This document shows, piece after piece, positions 7,669-17,061 of a DNA stretch of 64,000 bases. The DNA comes from Halorientalis pallida (GTDB lineage Archaea; Halobacteriota; Halobacteria; Halobacteriales; Haloarculaceae): the NCBI RefSeq assembly GCF_004118325.1, contig NZ_RDFA01000003.1, forward strand, positions 372,001 to 436,000, read 5' to 3'. How positions within the stretch are numbered: position 1 is the first letter of the stretch; each line of letters starts with the position of its first letter. The notes under the pieces were generated by a model. The model worked only from the letters and a program-made list of their open reading frames with translations, searched no databases and was not told where the DNA came from. Position numbers and translations under genes: made by a program.

Positions 7669-8864
7669 TCGTCGTCACCTCCGAACATGTTGTCGTAGTA
7701 CTCCTGATATCGTTCCATAGTCTGTGCGACCGGATTCGTGCCGGTGTCCTCCGGGGACTGGCCACCGTCGGCCGCCATCCCTTCTTTCCCACCGTCGCGG
7801 CCGGTCGCGCGCCGGCCCAGCGCGATGCCCCAGCGGAGGACACCGCCGGGGAAGATGTTCAGCAGGAACAGCGTCACGATGGCGAACAGGAAGAAGGACA
7901 TCTCCGAGATGGACTTCCCGATCACCGGGACGGTGAACTCGACGAGGTTGAGATAGTCGGGCAACATGGCGACGAACAGACCGCCGACCGCAGCGCCGAC
8001 GATAGTCCCCATCCCACCCAGCACGGCCGCGATGATGACCTCGACGTTGACGATGACCGACATCAACTCCGAGGGAGTCGGCGAACCGACCGGCGTGTGG
8101 ACGTACACCGCGCCGGCGAGGCCGCCGATCGCGCCGCTGAGGACGAACGCGAAGATCTTGAACTTCGCCTTGCTCAGCCCCGCGGCCGACACGGCGTCTT
8201 CGTCCTCGCGGATCGCGGTGAGGATCGATCCCGTGTTCGAGCGCGTGAGCGCCCACAGCAGGGCGAACACGGCGACGAACAGCCCGAGTGCGAGGAAGTA
8301 GTTGCTCACGAAGCCCAGCCCCACGAGATTCTCGGGATTGCTGAGCCCCTGTTCACCGCCGAAGATGTCGCTCATGAAGATGAACAGCTGGAGCAGGATC
8401 AGCGGTGCGACCAGCGTCACCAGCGACAGGTACGGGCCCTCGACGCGCAGGGCCGGCACGCCGATCATGACGCCGGCCACCGCGGCCAGCAGGACGCCAC
8501 CGAGGACGGAGACCCACGGCGAGAGTCCGTGCCCCATGTTCAACATCGCCGAGGTGTAGCCCCCGACGGCGAAAAACAGGCCGTGCCCGAAGCTGATCTC
8601 GCCGGTGTAGCCGGAGACGGCGTCCCAGCTCATCGCGAACATGGCGAAAAACAGTGCGGCCGCCACGTTGTACAGCCCGAGTTCCCAGGAGCTGGCCGGC
8701 AGGATCATCACCACGAACTGCCCGACGACCGGTAGCGAGACCAGCAGCGGGAGCGCGATCAGGAAAGCGAGTCCGAACACGCCGATCTTCTGTCGCAGCG
8801 GCAGTCCGAGCGGGTTCAGTTGCCCGAGTAGCAGGCGTAGTCGAGATTTTGAGTTGTCAGTCAT
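7665..8864 (-). CDS. livM: Branched-chain amino acid ABC transporter permease LivM
   Basis: The 399-aa inner-membrane permease has around ten hydrophobic helices. Family features include DAVSGYTGEISFGHGLFFAVGGY near residue 85 and the cytoplasmic EAA-like loop with TAIREDEDAVSAAGLS that docks the ATPases, then GAVYVHTPVGSPTPSE and GGMGTIVGAAVGG. The C-terminus extends about 60 residues beyond the last helix and is acidic (MERYQEYYDNMFGGDDE), longer than bacterial LivM. It lies 4 nt after the livH stop, with a 4-nt overlap into livG. Confidence 0.92.
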   Translation of the reverse strand: MTDNSKSRLRLLLGQLNPLGLPLRQKIGVFGLAFLIALPLLVSLPVVGQFVVMILPASSWELGLYNVAAALFFAMFAMSWDAVSGYTGEISFGHGLFFAVGGYTSAMLNMGHGLSPWVSVLGGVLLAAVAGVMIGVPALRVEGPYLSLVTLVAPLILLQLFIFMSDIFGGEQGLSNPENLVGLGFVSNYFLALGLFVAVFALLWALTRSNTGSILTAIREDEDAVSAAGLSKAKFKIFAFVLSGAIGGLAGAVYVHTPVGSPTPSELMSVIVNVEVIIAAVLGGMGTIVGAAVGGLFVAMLPDYLNLVEFTVPVIGKSISEMSFFLFAIVTLFLLNIFPGGVLRWGIALGRRATGRDGGKEGMAADGGQSPEDTGTNPVAQTMERYQEYYDNMFGGDDE

Positions 8865-8868
8865 GGTA

Positions 8869-9738
8869 TCACTCCGCGAACTCCCGGCCGAAGAGGCCTT
8901 CAGGTTTCACCAGTAGGACGACCACGAGGACGACGAGCGGGGCCAGCCCCTGGAGGCTGGACGAGACGAGGTTCGTCGTCGCGATCTCGAGGAAGCCGAT
9001 GAGGTACGCGCCGATGACGCTCCCCCGGATCGAGCCGATACCGCCGACCACGACGATGGAGAAAGACAGCACCAGTTGTGCCTGCCCCATCGCGAAACTG
9101 GCGGTCAACCACGACCCAAGGAAGAGGCCGGCGATGCCGGCGAACGCGCCCGCGATAATCCAGGTGATCAGGTTGATGCGACTGCTCTTGATGCCGACCA
9201 GCGACGCGCCCTTGTGGCTCATGCTGACCGCCAGGATGCCTTTCCCGGTCTTCGTGTAGTTGACGAAGAGGAACAGGAGGCCGATGATGATCCAGGAGAC
9301 GACGAACATCACGCCCAGCAGGTTCTGGAACGTGGCGCCGGCGATCGAGAACTGGCCCTCGATGAGTTGTGGGAGCGACCGGTTGGTCGTCCCCTCGAAG
9401 ACGACGATGGCCTGTTCGATGACGACGCTCACCACGAGCGTCGTGATCATCACCATGATCGGCTCCTCTTCGAGCCGCTTGACCATGCCGAGATACAGCA
9501 GGCCGGCGAACAACGCCGGGATCGCGACAGAGGCCAAGATTGCTCCGGGAATACCGAGACCGAGTTGCCCGGCGTAGTACGCCGAGAACGCGCCCATCGT
9601 GATCGTGGCCCCGTGGGCGAGATTCAGGACACCCCCGACGCCGAAGATGAGGGTAAATCCGATGGCGATCAGCGCATACAGAGCGCTGATCATTGCCGCC
9701 TGTACGATGATTGTGAGTGCGACTGATAGAGTTGCCAT
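8869..9738 (-). CDS. livH: Branched-chain amino acid ABC transporter permease LivH
   Basis: The 289-aa membrane permease has about eight helices. Recognisable elements are IGFTLIFGVGGVLNLAHGA near the N-terminus, the coupling loop TGKGILAVSMSHKGASLVGI, and VVVGGIGSIRGSVIGA near the C-terminus, all of the LivH family. It starts at ATG 9738, 33 nt after the binding-protein stop, within one operon. It forms the channel as a LivH/LivM heterodimer. Confidence 0.92.
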   Translation of the reverse strand: MATLSVALTIIVQAAMISALYALIAIGFTLIFGVGGVLNLAHGATITMGAFSAYYAGQLGLGIPGAILASVAIPALFAGLLYLGMVKRLEEEPIMVMITTLVVSVVIEQAIVVFEGTTNRSLPQLIEGQFSIAGATFQNLLGVMFVVSWIIIGLLFLFVNYTKTGKGILAVSMSHKGASLVGIKSSRINLITWIIAGAFAGIAGLFLGSWLTASFAMGQAQLVLSFSIVVVGGIGSIRGSVIGAYLIGFLEIATTNLVSSSLQGLAPLVVLVVVLLVKPEGLFGREFAE

Positions 9739-9771
9739 GTGTGAAATATGAACTGAAAAAGTTAGTCCGCG

Positions 9772-11148
9772 TTACACCCAGGGCGGGGCCTGGTAGTCGG
9801 CGCTCGAGACGTAGCTTGGGTGCAGGACTTCTTGCGTCCCGCTCCCGTCGGTTTCCTGCCACTGCTGGAAGACGGGGTTGACGCCCTCTTCGGGCGAACT
9901 GTCGGTCGAGAAGTTGTACTTGATGTCGTGTGCGAACTCGTGGTCCTTGCCGTAGTAGTCGAGGCTACCCGCGGTGCCCGTGAAGGAACTCTCTTCGAGG
10001 CCCGTGACGACCTCGTCGGAGTTGACCGTGCCGAGCTCGGTCGCGACGTTCGCCCACTGCATGATCGCGTCGTAGGTGATGTAGCCAGTGTAGACCGGGA
10101 ACGAATCGTACGCGCTGTTGTAGTCCTCGACGTACGGCAGCGTCTTGTCGGTGAGGTCGCTCTGTGGCGTCGCCGTGTTCTGCGTGACCGTGAAGCGGCA
10201 GGCACCGTTGGTCATCCCGTAGTAGGCCGGGAGCTGTGAGAGGACGTGGATCCCACCGAACTCGAACGGCCGCTGGTCCTGTGCCCACTGGACGATCGCC
10301 GGGGTCCCGGTGTGGGCCATCGCCACGAAGGCCGCGTCGGCACCGGAATCCTCCACGGAGTCGTAGATCGGACCGAAGTTCTGGGTCCCCGAGGCGTAGC
10401 GTTCCTCCATCGCGACTTCGACGTCGAGGTCGCCGATGTGGTCTTCGATCGCCTGCTGGACCGGGTTGGTCCACTCGTAGTTCTCGACCAGTATCGCCAC
10501 CGACTCCCAACCGAGGTCGTCGCCTTTCGCCTCGAGGAAGTCGACCATGTTCTGTCCCAGGTGATACCCGTTGATCGGGCCGCTCCGGAAGTGGTACTTG
10601 TACTTGTCGTAGTTCTCGTTGACCTGGTTGCTGGCCTTCGGGGAGGCCGCGCCGGTCGTCATGTGGACAGTCTTCTGCTGTGCGATGGGGTCCATCAGCT
10701 GCAGCAGAACCTCGCTCGTGAACACACCCGTCGTCATGTGCGCGCCTTCGTCGAGCGTGAGTTCACGATAGCGCTGCCGCCCCGTCGAGGGGCTCTCCTC
10801 GGTGTTCTTGATCGAGACCGAGACGTTGTCCGCGTCGCCCAGCACGTCGCCGCTGTTGTTGATCTTCTGGGCCGCCAGCTCCGCCGAGTTGGCGATCGCC
10901 GCACCGATCGGGTTGTTCTCCGGTGCCGGGGCGAGTACCCCCAGCGTCACCTCGCTCGGGATCCCTTCGGACGAGCCCCCGGGACCACCGCCGAGACAAC
11001 CCGCGAGCCCCGTCGCGGCCGCCCCAACACCGGCCGCCTGAATGAACCGACGGCGGTTAAGCTTCGATTTATTTCCATTGTATTCGTCCCCAATTTCTTT
11101 GCTACCATTGGCGCCTCCTGCACCGCTGGTACTTCCATCGTTAACCAT
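9772..11148 (-). CDS. Periplasmic-type amino acid binding lipoprotein (LivK/Peripla_BP_6)
   Basis: 458 aa. The twin-arginine signal NRRRFIQAAGVGAAATGLAGC (last residue being the lipobox Cys) shows Tat export and lipid anchoring outside the membrane, after an unusual leader of about 28 Gly/Ser/Asn-rich residues before the RR. The mature part begins VTLGVLAPAPENNPIGAAI and has the two-lobe type I fold of Leu/Ile/Val binding proteins. Ligand may be a branched-chain amino acid, another amino acid or an organic acid. ATG 11148 is chosen because a TATA-like patch at 11176-11186 lies 34 nt upstream and the frame before it is not signal-like. First gene of the liv operon. Confidence 0.88.
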   Translation of the reverse strand: MVNDGSTSGAGGANGSKEIGDEYNGNKSKLNRRRFIQAAGVGAAATGLAGCLGGGPGGSSEGIPSEVTLGVLAPAPENNPIGAAIANSAELAAQKINNSGDVLGDADNVSVSIKNTEESPSTGRQRYRELTLDEGAHMTTGVFTSEVLLQLMDPIAQQKTVHMTTGAASPKASNQVNENYDKYKYHFRSGPINGYHLGQNMVDFLEAKGDDLGWESVAILVENYEWTNPVQQAIEDHIGDLDVEVAMEERYASGTQNFGPIYDSVEDSGADAAFVAMAHTGTPAIVQWAQDQRPFEFGGIHVLSQLPAYYGMTNGACRFTVTQNTATPQSDLTDKTLPYVEDYNSAYDSFPVYTGYITYDAIMQWANVATELGTVNSDEVVTGLEESSFTGTAGSLDYYGKDHEFAHDIKYNFSTDSSPEEGVNPVFQQWQETDGSGTQEVLHPSYVSSADYQAPPWV

Positions 11149-11245
11149 GGTGTCTGTCCCCACATTGTAAACGAGGGTAATAAATGTTCGTGGCGTTTGT
11201 TGACGGTGCAACAGGAAACCGGAACCTAATATAAAAGGCCTGCTA

Positions 11246-12037
11246 TTACCGGCCTTCAAAATCGGGGTCCCGACCCTCCATGAACGCCGTCGCACCCTCC
11301 TCGTGGTCGTGTGTTTCGAAGACCTGCGCCTGGCCCGCGGCCTCGTTTGTCATGGCCTGATCGAGGTCGCTGTTGAGGCCCTGGCGGATGAGACGCTTCG
11401 AGGTTTTCAGCGCGACCGTCGGGCCGGTCGCGATCCGATCGACGTACTCGGCGGCTTCGTCCTCGAATTCGTCGTCGTCGTAGACCTGGGTGAACAGGCC
11501 GACCTCGTGGGCTTCCTCGGCGTCGAGCATCTCGCCGGTGAGGACGAGTTCCTGGGCCTTGTTCTGACCGACGATCCGGGGCAGGAAGTACGAGGTTCCG
11601 GTGTCGACTGCCAGCCCGACCTGCCGGAACCCGAAACTGATCCGGGAACTCTCGCTGGCGATCTGTACGTCACACGCGATGGCCAGGTTCGCGCCCGCCC
11701 CGAAACAGGTGCCGTCGATCTCGGCGATCACCGGCAGTTCACACTCGTGGACCCGGGTGAGGGCCTCCGAGGTGTGGTTGATGTTCTGGACTTTCTCGTA
11801 GGGCGCGACTTCCCCGTGGAGCCCTTCCAGCATGGCGTTGATGTCGCCGCCGGCGGAGAAGGACCCGCCGGAGCCCGTGACGACGACACAGCGGGCGTCG
11901 GACTCGTCGACTTCGTCCATGGCGTCGACGATGCCCTCGGCCACGTCGCCCGTCAGGGCGTTTCGCATGTCCGGTTCGTTCAGCGTCACTGTCGCGATGC
12001 CGTCCTCGACGTCGAAAAGTACGGATTCGTCCGACAT
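11246..12037 (-). CDS. Enoyl-CoA hydratase/isomerase (crotonase) family protein
   Basis: 263 aa, crotonase fold. Oxyanion-hole elements are seen: GGSFSAGGDINAM near residue 60 and EIDGTCFGAGANLAIACD near residue 110, with the usual C-terminal FMEGRDPDFEGR. Likely adds water to an enoyl-CoA or isomerises it. Gly-Ala replaces the second catalytic Glu region of classical hydratases, so the exact reaction is open. Start ATG 12037 is preferred (TATA-like AAATTTTTTG at 12066-12075); ATG 12049 is possible. It sits just upstream of the liv operon on the same strand, with the CoA ligase beyond, so a joint catabolic role is plausible. Confidence 0.85.
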   Translation of the reverse strand: MSDESVLFDVEDGIATVTLNEPDMRNALTGDVAEGIVDAMDEVDESDARCVVVTGSGGSFSAGGDINAMLEGLHGEVAPYEKVQNINHTSEALTRVHECELPVIAEIDGTCFGAGANLAIACDVQIASESSRISFGFRQVGLAVDTGTSYFLPRIVGQNKAQELVLTGEMLDAEEAHEVGLFTQVYDDDEFEDEAAEYVDRIATGPTVALKTSKRLIRQGLNSDLDQAMTNEAAGQAQVFETHDHEEGATAFMEGRDPDFEGR

Positions 12038-12152
12038 ACTACGACCCATGTCGGCCCACCCGTTCAAAAAATTTCCCCATCGGCTACCAGTGGTTTCTCA
12101 CTGGCATCTTTCCCTAACATTGTAATTTCGGGGGTCGGAGCGGTGGACACGG

Positions 12153-12920
12153 CTACCGGCTCGTCCAGCCACCGTCGACCGACAGCACCGAGCCGGTAAC
12201 GTAGCTCGCGGCGTCGCTGGCCAGGAAGACGGCCGGGCCGGCGATCTCGTCGGGGTCGGCGAACCGTTCCAGCGGTGTCCGGTCCAGCAGCGACTGACGG
12301 ATGTCCTCGTTTTCCATCGCCTCCTCGATGAGGTCCGTGGCGACGTAGCCGGGCGCGATGGCGTTGACCCGGACCTCGGGTGCCCAGTCCAGCGCCATAC
12401 TCTTTGTCAGGCCCACCAGTCCGTGTTTGGAGGCGACGTAGGGGTGCTGGCGAGGGAGTCCGACCAGGCCACCGACGCTGGCGACGTTGATGAGACTCCC
12501 ACCGCCATCCACCAGGTACTCCGCGCTCGCCTGCGCACACGCGAAGGCCCCGCGGAGATTCACGTCGACAGTGGAGTCGAAGCCGTCGTCCAGGTCGACC
12601 CGTTCGGGCCGACCGAGCGCCGGGTCGGGGTTGACGCCGGCGTTGTTGACCACCACGTCCACGCCGCCGAAGGCGTCGACCGCCTCCTCGAACAGGGCCT
12701 CGACGCTGTCCTCGTCGGTCACGTCCACCGTCGCGGCCCGGGCCTCGCCGCCGGCCTCGCGGATGGTCTCCGCCACAGTCTCGACGTCCCCGCGTGTGCG
12801 GGCCGCCGGGACCACCGCCGCGCCCGCGCCAGCCAGCCCTTCGGCGATGGCGCGTCCGATGCCGCGGCTCCCGCCAGTGACCACTGCGACACGTCCCGAG
12901 AGGTCGAACTCGTCGTGCAT
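12153..12920 (-). CDS. SDR family oxidoreductase (FabG-like)
   Basis: 255 aa. The nucleotide-binding loop VVTGGSRGIGRAIAEGLAG, the NNAGVNPDP structural motif, catalytic Ser in INVASVGG and YxxxK as YVASKHG, with VNAIAPGYVATD and the C-terminal SVLSVDGGW, make a classical short-chain dehydrogenase/reductase certain. It interconverts an alcohol and a ketone with NAD(P)H. Arg after the glycine loop (GGSRG) and Arg near strand 2 (AARTRG) hint at NADP preference. Start ATG 12920 is fixed by TATA-like sequence centred at 12947; a longer frame to 12986 is not supported. Substrate unknown; placed by the enoyl-CoA hydratase, 3-hydroxyacyl chemistry is possible. Confidence 0.88.
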   Translation of the reverse strand: MHDEFDLSGRVAVVTGGSRGIGRAIAEGLAGAGAAVVPAARTRGDVETVAETIREAGGEARAATVDVTDEDSVEALFEEAVDAFGGVDVVVNNAGVNPDPALGRPERVDLDDGFDSTVDVNLRGAFACAQASAEYLVDGGGSLINVASVGGLVGLPRQHPYVASKHGLVGLTKSMALDWAPEVRVNAIAPGYVATDLIEEAMENEDIRQSLLDRTPLERFADPDEIAGPAVFLASDAASYVTGSVLSVDGGWTSR

Positions 12921-13106
12921 ACCCTGGGCTTCGACACCGTCCCGAAAAGGGTTTGTGTCGTTATTCGTGGATACCGACAGGTCCACGTCGGCCGTTCCGG
13001 CGCCTGGGAGTGCTCAGAACCCACGTGGCTCCGTCCTAAATATCAGCCGTCACTGAGATGCACGAAAGCCAGCCCTTTTTTCGTGGCTCCCGCAAGCAAC
13101 GCACCG

Positions 13107-13649
13107 ATGTCCCCGAACACGAACCGCAGACGTTTCATCAAGCTCGCCGGAACCGGGACGGCACTCTCGCTCGCCGGTTGTAACGCCCTCCAGTCGGACG
13201 GGACGCCGACAGACGGGACGGCGACGGCAGACGACGACGGACAGGCGTCGGGGAGCGCGACGGTGGCGCTCCAGATCCAGCTCGGGCAGGAGGCCCAGCG
13301 ACAACTCCAGCAACAGCAGATCCAGATCCAGTCGCAGGTACAGAGCGGTGACCTCAGCCGGTCGGAAGCCCAGTCACAGATCCGGAGTACCCAGGAGGAG
13401 CTGTACGGCGAGGCCATCGCCTCGTTCGAGTCCGGGGTCGCGGACGACTCGAACCTCACCGTCGAGGACTCCGTCGAAGCGTTCGGCGTGTTGCTCGTCT
13501 CGGGCACCCCGGAGGCCCTGATCGACACGCTCTCGATGGAGTCGGTCGGTTCGCTGTACGCCGAATCCACGTTCGAGCAGGCCAAGGCCCAGGCCCAGGG
13601 ACAGACGCAGGTGACCCCAAACGAGACGACTGGAACGCCCGCCGAGTGA
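13107..13649 (+). CDS. Tat-exported Gln-rich lipoprotein of unknown function
   Basis: 180 aa. The N-terminus NRRRFIKLAGTGTALSLAGC is a Tat signal with lipobox Cys. A Thr/Asp-rich linker (residues 30-50) follows, then a helical, Gln-rich stretch with repeats of QxQ spacing (IQLGQEAQRQLQQQQIQIQS and onward, residues about 55-85) and a second amphipathic region ending in Gln/Ala repeats. It looks like a coiled-coil cell-surface lipoprotein; I do not recognise a domain. TATA-like CCTTTTTTCG is centred about 28 nt before ATG 13107. It is divergent from the SDR gene. Confidence 0.75.
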   Translation: MSPNTNRRRFIKLAGTGTALSLAGCNALQSDGTPTDGTATADDDGQASGSATVALQIQLGQEAQRQLQQQQIQIQSQVQSGDLSRSEAQSQIRSTQEELYGEAIASFESGVADDSNLTVEDSVEAFGVLLVSGTPEALIDTLSMESVGSLYAESTFEQAKAQAQGQTQVTPNETTGTPAE

Positions 13650-13729
13650 GGGGCACGGCGCGTGTCGGCGTGTCGCGTGCCCCACTGGTTGGGCGGGGGC
13701 TTTTGGACGGAGCCGTCCCTACAGATGGT

Positions 13730-15154
13730 ATGCGCATCCACTGGCACCGGCGGGATTTGCGGGGCGCGGACAACGCGGGGCTTCGGGCGGCCGCGACCGC
13801 CACAGCCGACGACGAGACCCCCGGCGTCGTCCCCGTGTTCGTCTTCGACCGCGACGTACTCGCCCACGCCGGCCCGCCCCGGGTCGCGTTCATGCTCGAC
13901 GCCCTCGACTCCCTCCGCGAGTGGTACCGGGACCGGGGGAGCGACCTGCTCGTGCGGGAGGGCGACCCCCGCGAGGTCCTCCCCGCCGTCGCCGCCGAGT
14001 TCGACGCCGAGGGCGTCACCTGGTGCAAGGACTACTCCGGGTTGGCGGCCGAACGCGACGCCGCGGTCCGGCAGGCCCTGGCCGACGACGACGTGACACG
14101 CGAGAGTGTCCACGATGCCATCTTCCACGAACCCGGTGCGATCACCACGAACGACGGCGACCCCTACCAGGTGTTCACATACTTCTCGAAGAAGTGGCAC
14201 GACCGGCGCAAGCCCGACCCCTTCGACGCCCCATCCGGCGACGAGTTGGCCGACGTGACCGACGACGAACCCCTGCCGTCGCTGGCCGATCTGGGATTCG
14301 ACGACCCCGAAGCCGACGTCCCGGCCGCGAGTCCCGCGGCCGCACGCGACCGACTGGTCGAGTTCTGTAACGGACCGATCTACCGCTACGGTGAGCGCCG
14401 CGACTACCCCGCCGACGAGTGTACGTCCCGGCTCTCGGCGCACCTCAAGTGGGGCACGATCGGCATTCGGGAGGTGTACCAGGAGACCGAGGCCGCGAAG
14501 TTCGAGGTCGCCGAGGGGAGCGACGAGGCCGAATCCGTCTCCGAGTTCCAGGACCAGCTGGCCTGGCGGGAGTTCTACACGCAGGTCCTCTTCTACAACC
14601 CCGAGGTGGTCACGGAGAACTACAAGACGTACGAACGGGCCATCGACTGGCGCGACGACCCCGAGGCGCTCCAGGCCTGGAAGGACGGCGAGACGGGCTA
14701 CCCTATCGTCGACGCCGGAATGCGCCAGTTGCGCCAAGAGGCGTACATGCACAACCGCGTGCGCATGATCGTCGCCTCCTTCTTGACGAAGGACCTGCTG
14801 CTGGACTGGCGACACGGCTACGACTGGTTCCGCCGGAAACTGGTCGACCACGACACGGCCAACGACAACGGTGGCTGGCAGTGGGCCGCCTCGACCGGGA
14901 CCGACGCCCAGCCGTACTTCCGGATCTTCAACCCGACGACACAGGGAGAACGTTACGACCCCGACGCGGAGTACATCACGACCTACGTGCCGGAACTGCG
15001 CGGCGTCGACCCGGACCTGATCCACGACTGGCCCAGCCTCTCGCTGACCCAGCGCCAGCAGGTCGCACCGGAGTACCCGGCACCCGTCGTGGACCACGGT
15101 GAACGGCGCGAGCAGGCCATCGAGATGTTCGAGTACGCTCGCGGGGACGCCTGA
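13730..15154 (+). CDS. phr: Deoxyribodipyrimidine photolyase (cryptochrome/photolyase class I)
   Basis: 474 aa. The N-terminal Rossmann half begins MRIHWHRRDLRGADNAGL, binding the antenna cofactor. The C-terminal FAD half has TGYPIVDAGMRQL, MHNRVRMIVASFLTKDLL, DTANDNGGWQW and PYFRIFNPTTQ, the signature of light-driven repair of cyclobutane pyrimidine dimers. The start is ATG 13730: TTTTGG at 13700-13706 lies 27 nt upstream, giving a leaderless transcript. Fits an organism of sunlit brines. Whether it is a CPD photolyase or a cryptochrome is not decided by sequence alone, but the intact FAD and tryptophan-rich region favours repair. Confidence 0.93.
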   Translation: MRIHWHRRDLRGADNAGLRAAATATADDETPGVVPVFVFDRDVLAHAGPPRVAFMLDALDSLREWYRDRGSDLLVREGDPREVLPAVAAEFDAEGVTWCKDYSGLAAERDAAVRQALADDDVTRESVHDAIFHEPGAITTNDGDPYQVFTYFSKKWHDRRKPDPFDAPSGDELADVTDDEPLPSLADLGFDDPEADVPAASPAAARDRLVEFCNGPIYRYGERRDYPADECTSRLSAHLKWGTIGIREVYQETEAAKFEVAEGSDEAESVSEFQDQLAWREFYTQVLFYNPEVVTENYKTYERAIDWRDDPEALQAWKDGETGYPIVDAGMRQLRQEAYMHNRVRMIVASFLTKDLLLDWRHGYDWFRRKLVDHDTANDNGGWQWAASTGTDAQPYFRIFNPTTQGERYDPDAEYITTYVPELRGVDPDLIHDWPSLSLTQRQQVAPEYPAPVVDHGERREQAIEMFEYARGDA

Positions 15155-15251
15155 ATGCCGGGACGGGGCGGGCCCGACGGCGGGCCGGTCCGCGCCCGTC
15201 ACCGGTTGTATTTATAACGTCAGACACACGAGGTACGCGGGAGTCGCAATT

Positions 15252-16958
15252 ATGACCGTCTCCCACGTCTCGTTCGTGCTCATCTGGGGGACGATCACGG
15301 CGTCCGCCGCGCTGACGCTGCTGGCGTGGCGACAGCGGCCCAAACCCGGCGCGACGCCGTTCGCGGCGATGATGGGAGCCGGGACGTGGTGGGTCGTCGC
15401 CTCCGCTATCGGCCTGTTCACCCTGGATGGCTCCAGGCGGCTCCTCCTGCACAATCTGGAGTGGGTCGGGCCGGCCGTCCTCCCGCCGGCGTGGCTGGTG
15501 TTCGCCCTGGAGTACACGAGCCGCGAGGAGTACGTCTCACGACGGACGCTGGGACTGCTCGGAGTCGTGCCGCTGGTGACGCTGGTCCTGCTGGCGACCA
15601 ACGACACCCACCACCTGCTGTACACCGACCGGGTCGTCCGGCGGTACGGCGAGGTCGCCCTCGTCGACGCCCAGCGTGGCCCCTGGTTCTGGGTGTTCAT
15701 CACCTACGCGTACGCGTTACTGGCGGCCGGCACCTTCCACGTCATCCAGCTGGCTGTCAGTAGCCGGTCGCTGTACCGCGGGCAGGCCGCTGCCCTGGTC
15801 GTGACCGTCATCGCGCCGTGGATCGGGAACCTCATCTACGCCACCGACTACCTCCCGATCGTCGTGCTGACGGGCACGGACCTGTCGCTGACGAACTTCG
15901 ACCCGACGCCGTTCATGTTCGTCATCTCCGGGGCAGCGGGGCTGGCCGCGCTGTCGCAGTTCCGGTTTCTCGACGCCGTCCCAGTCTCCAGCCGGGTCGC
16001 CCGGGATTCGGTCGTCGAGAGCATGGACGACGGCGTGATCGTCGTCGACGACGACGACACGGTGATCGACTGCAATCCACAGGCGGCTGAGATCATCGAC
16101 TGCACGCGCGATTCCGCCGTCGAACGACCAGTGTCGGCGCTCCTGCCGGCCTACGACGAACTGGACGGCGAGGACACACGGACCATCGAGATCGAGCGCC
16201 AGGACGGGGTGCGCTACTACGAACTCAGCGAGACCGATCTCGGGTCGACCGTCGACAGGACGGCCGGACACATCGTGTTGATCCACGACGTGACCGACCG
16301 GCGCAACCGCGTCCAGCAACTGGACGTGCTCAACCGCGTCCTCCGGCACAACCTCCGCAACGAGATGAACGTCATCTACGGCTACGCCGACCGACTCGAC
16401 GACGGCGAAGCCGTCGACCGCATCCAGCAGAAGGCCATGCGGATGGTCACGCTCGGCGACAAGGCCCGCGAGATCGACCGCATCCTCGACGACGAGTCCG
16501 ATGGCGAACCGATCACCGTCTCGCAGGTCCTCGACCTCGAGGTCGAGCGGGCACGGGAGGCCTACCCGGACGTGACCTTCGAGGCGTCTGCCCCCGAAGC
16601 GGCAGCGACCTGTGACCGGCCGCTCGGGGCCGTCCTCCGGAACCTGCTCGAGAACGCCGCCGAACACAACGACAGCGACGACCCGTGGGTCAGAGTGGAC
16701 GCCCGGATCGAGGGCGACGAGGCGATCCTCGAGGTCGTCGACAACGGTCCGGGTATCCCCGCCGAGGAGCGGTCGGTCCTGCGGAACAAAGAGGAGACCC
16801 CGCTCCAACACTCCAGTGGACTGGGCCTGTGGCTCGTCTCCTGGGGTGTCGAACGGCTCGGCGGGACGGTCACCATCGCAGAGGCCGACGAGTCGGGGAC
16901 GACCATCCGCCTCGAAGTCCCGGTGGTCGAGGAATCCGAACGGACACCGGACTCGTGA
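15252..16958 (+). CDS. Histidine kinase with N-terminal 7TM sensor and PAS domain
   Basis: 568 aa. The first 220 residues hold seven hydrophobic helices of the N-terminal 7TM histidine-kinase sensor type. A PAS domain follows (ESMDDGVIVVDDDDTVIDCN onward, about residues 255-350). The phosphoacceptor H lies in LNRVLRHNLRNEMNVIYG, then the N box NLLENAAEHND, G1 VVDNGPGIP and G2 SSGLGLWLV. It should sense a membrane or light/redox cue and phosphorylate a response regulator in trans; no regulator is adjacent. TTTATAAC at 15210-15217 with a leader of about a dozen nucleotides sets the start at ATG 15252. Confidence 0.9.
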   Translation: MTVSHVSFVLIWGTITASAALTLLAWRQRPKPGATPFAAMMGAGTWWVVASAIGLFTLDGSRRLLLHNLEWVGPAVLPPAWLVFALEYTSREEYVSRRTLGLLGVVPLVTLVLLATNDTHHLLYTDRVVRRYGEVALVDAQRGPWFWVFITYAYALLAAGTFHVIQLAVSSRSLYRGQAAALVVTVIAPWIGNLIYATDYLPIVVLTGTDLSLTNFDPTPFMFVISGAAGLAALSQFRFLDAVPVSSRVARDSVVESMDDGVIVVDDDDTVIDCNPQAAEIIDCTRDSAVERPVSALLPAYDELDGEDTRTIEIERQDGVRYYELSETDLGSTVDRTAGHIVLIHDVTDRRNRVQQLDVLNRVLRHNLRNEMNVIYGYADRLDDGEAVDRIQQKAMRMVTLGDKAREIDRILDDESDGEPITVSQVLDLEVERAREAYPDVTFEASAPEAAATCDRPLGAVLRNLLENAAEHNDSDDPWVRVDARIEGDEAILEVVDNGPGIPAEERSVLRNKEETPLQHSSGLGLWLVSWGVERLGGTVTIAEADESGTTIRLEVPVVEESERTPDS

Positions 16959-17040
16959 CCCCGGAGCCTGCCCCTGCTCGGGGACCTAGCCGCTACCGGT
17001 TACACATCGTCCGAATTTTGTACGATATCACCCGCCTTCT

Positions 17041-17050
17041 AAACCTTTAA
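17041..17050 (+). promoter_or_regulatory. TATA-like promoter of sod
   Basis: AAACCTTTAA precedes the sod start by about 45 nt, so the transcript has a leader of roughly 18 nt containing the hairpin and the Shine-Dalgarno. Confidence 0.5.
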
Positions 17051-17061
17051 CAGGTGTCCAG

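Noticed and set aside
13043-15202. A 719-codon frame on the minus strand across the photolyase and lipoprotein genes
   Set aside because: It is antisense to clear genes, has no recognisable family and an atypical composition; long antisense frames are expected at this GC content.
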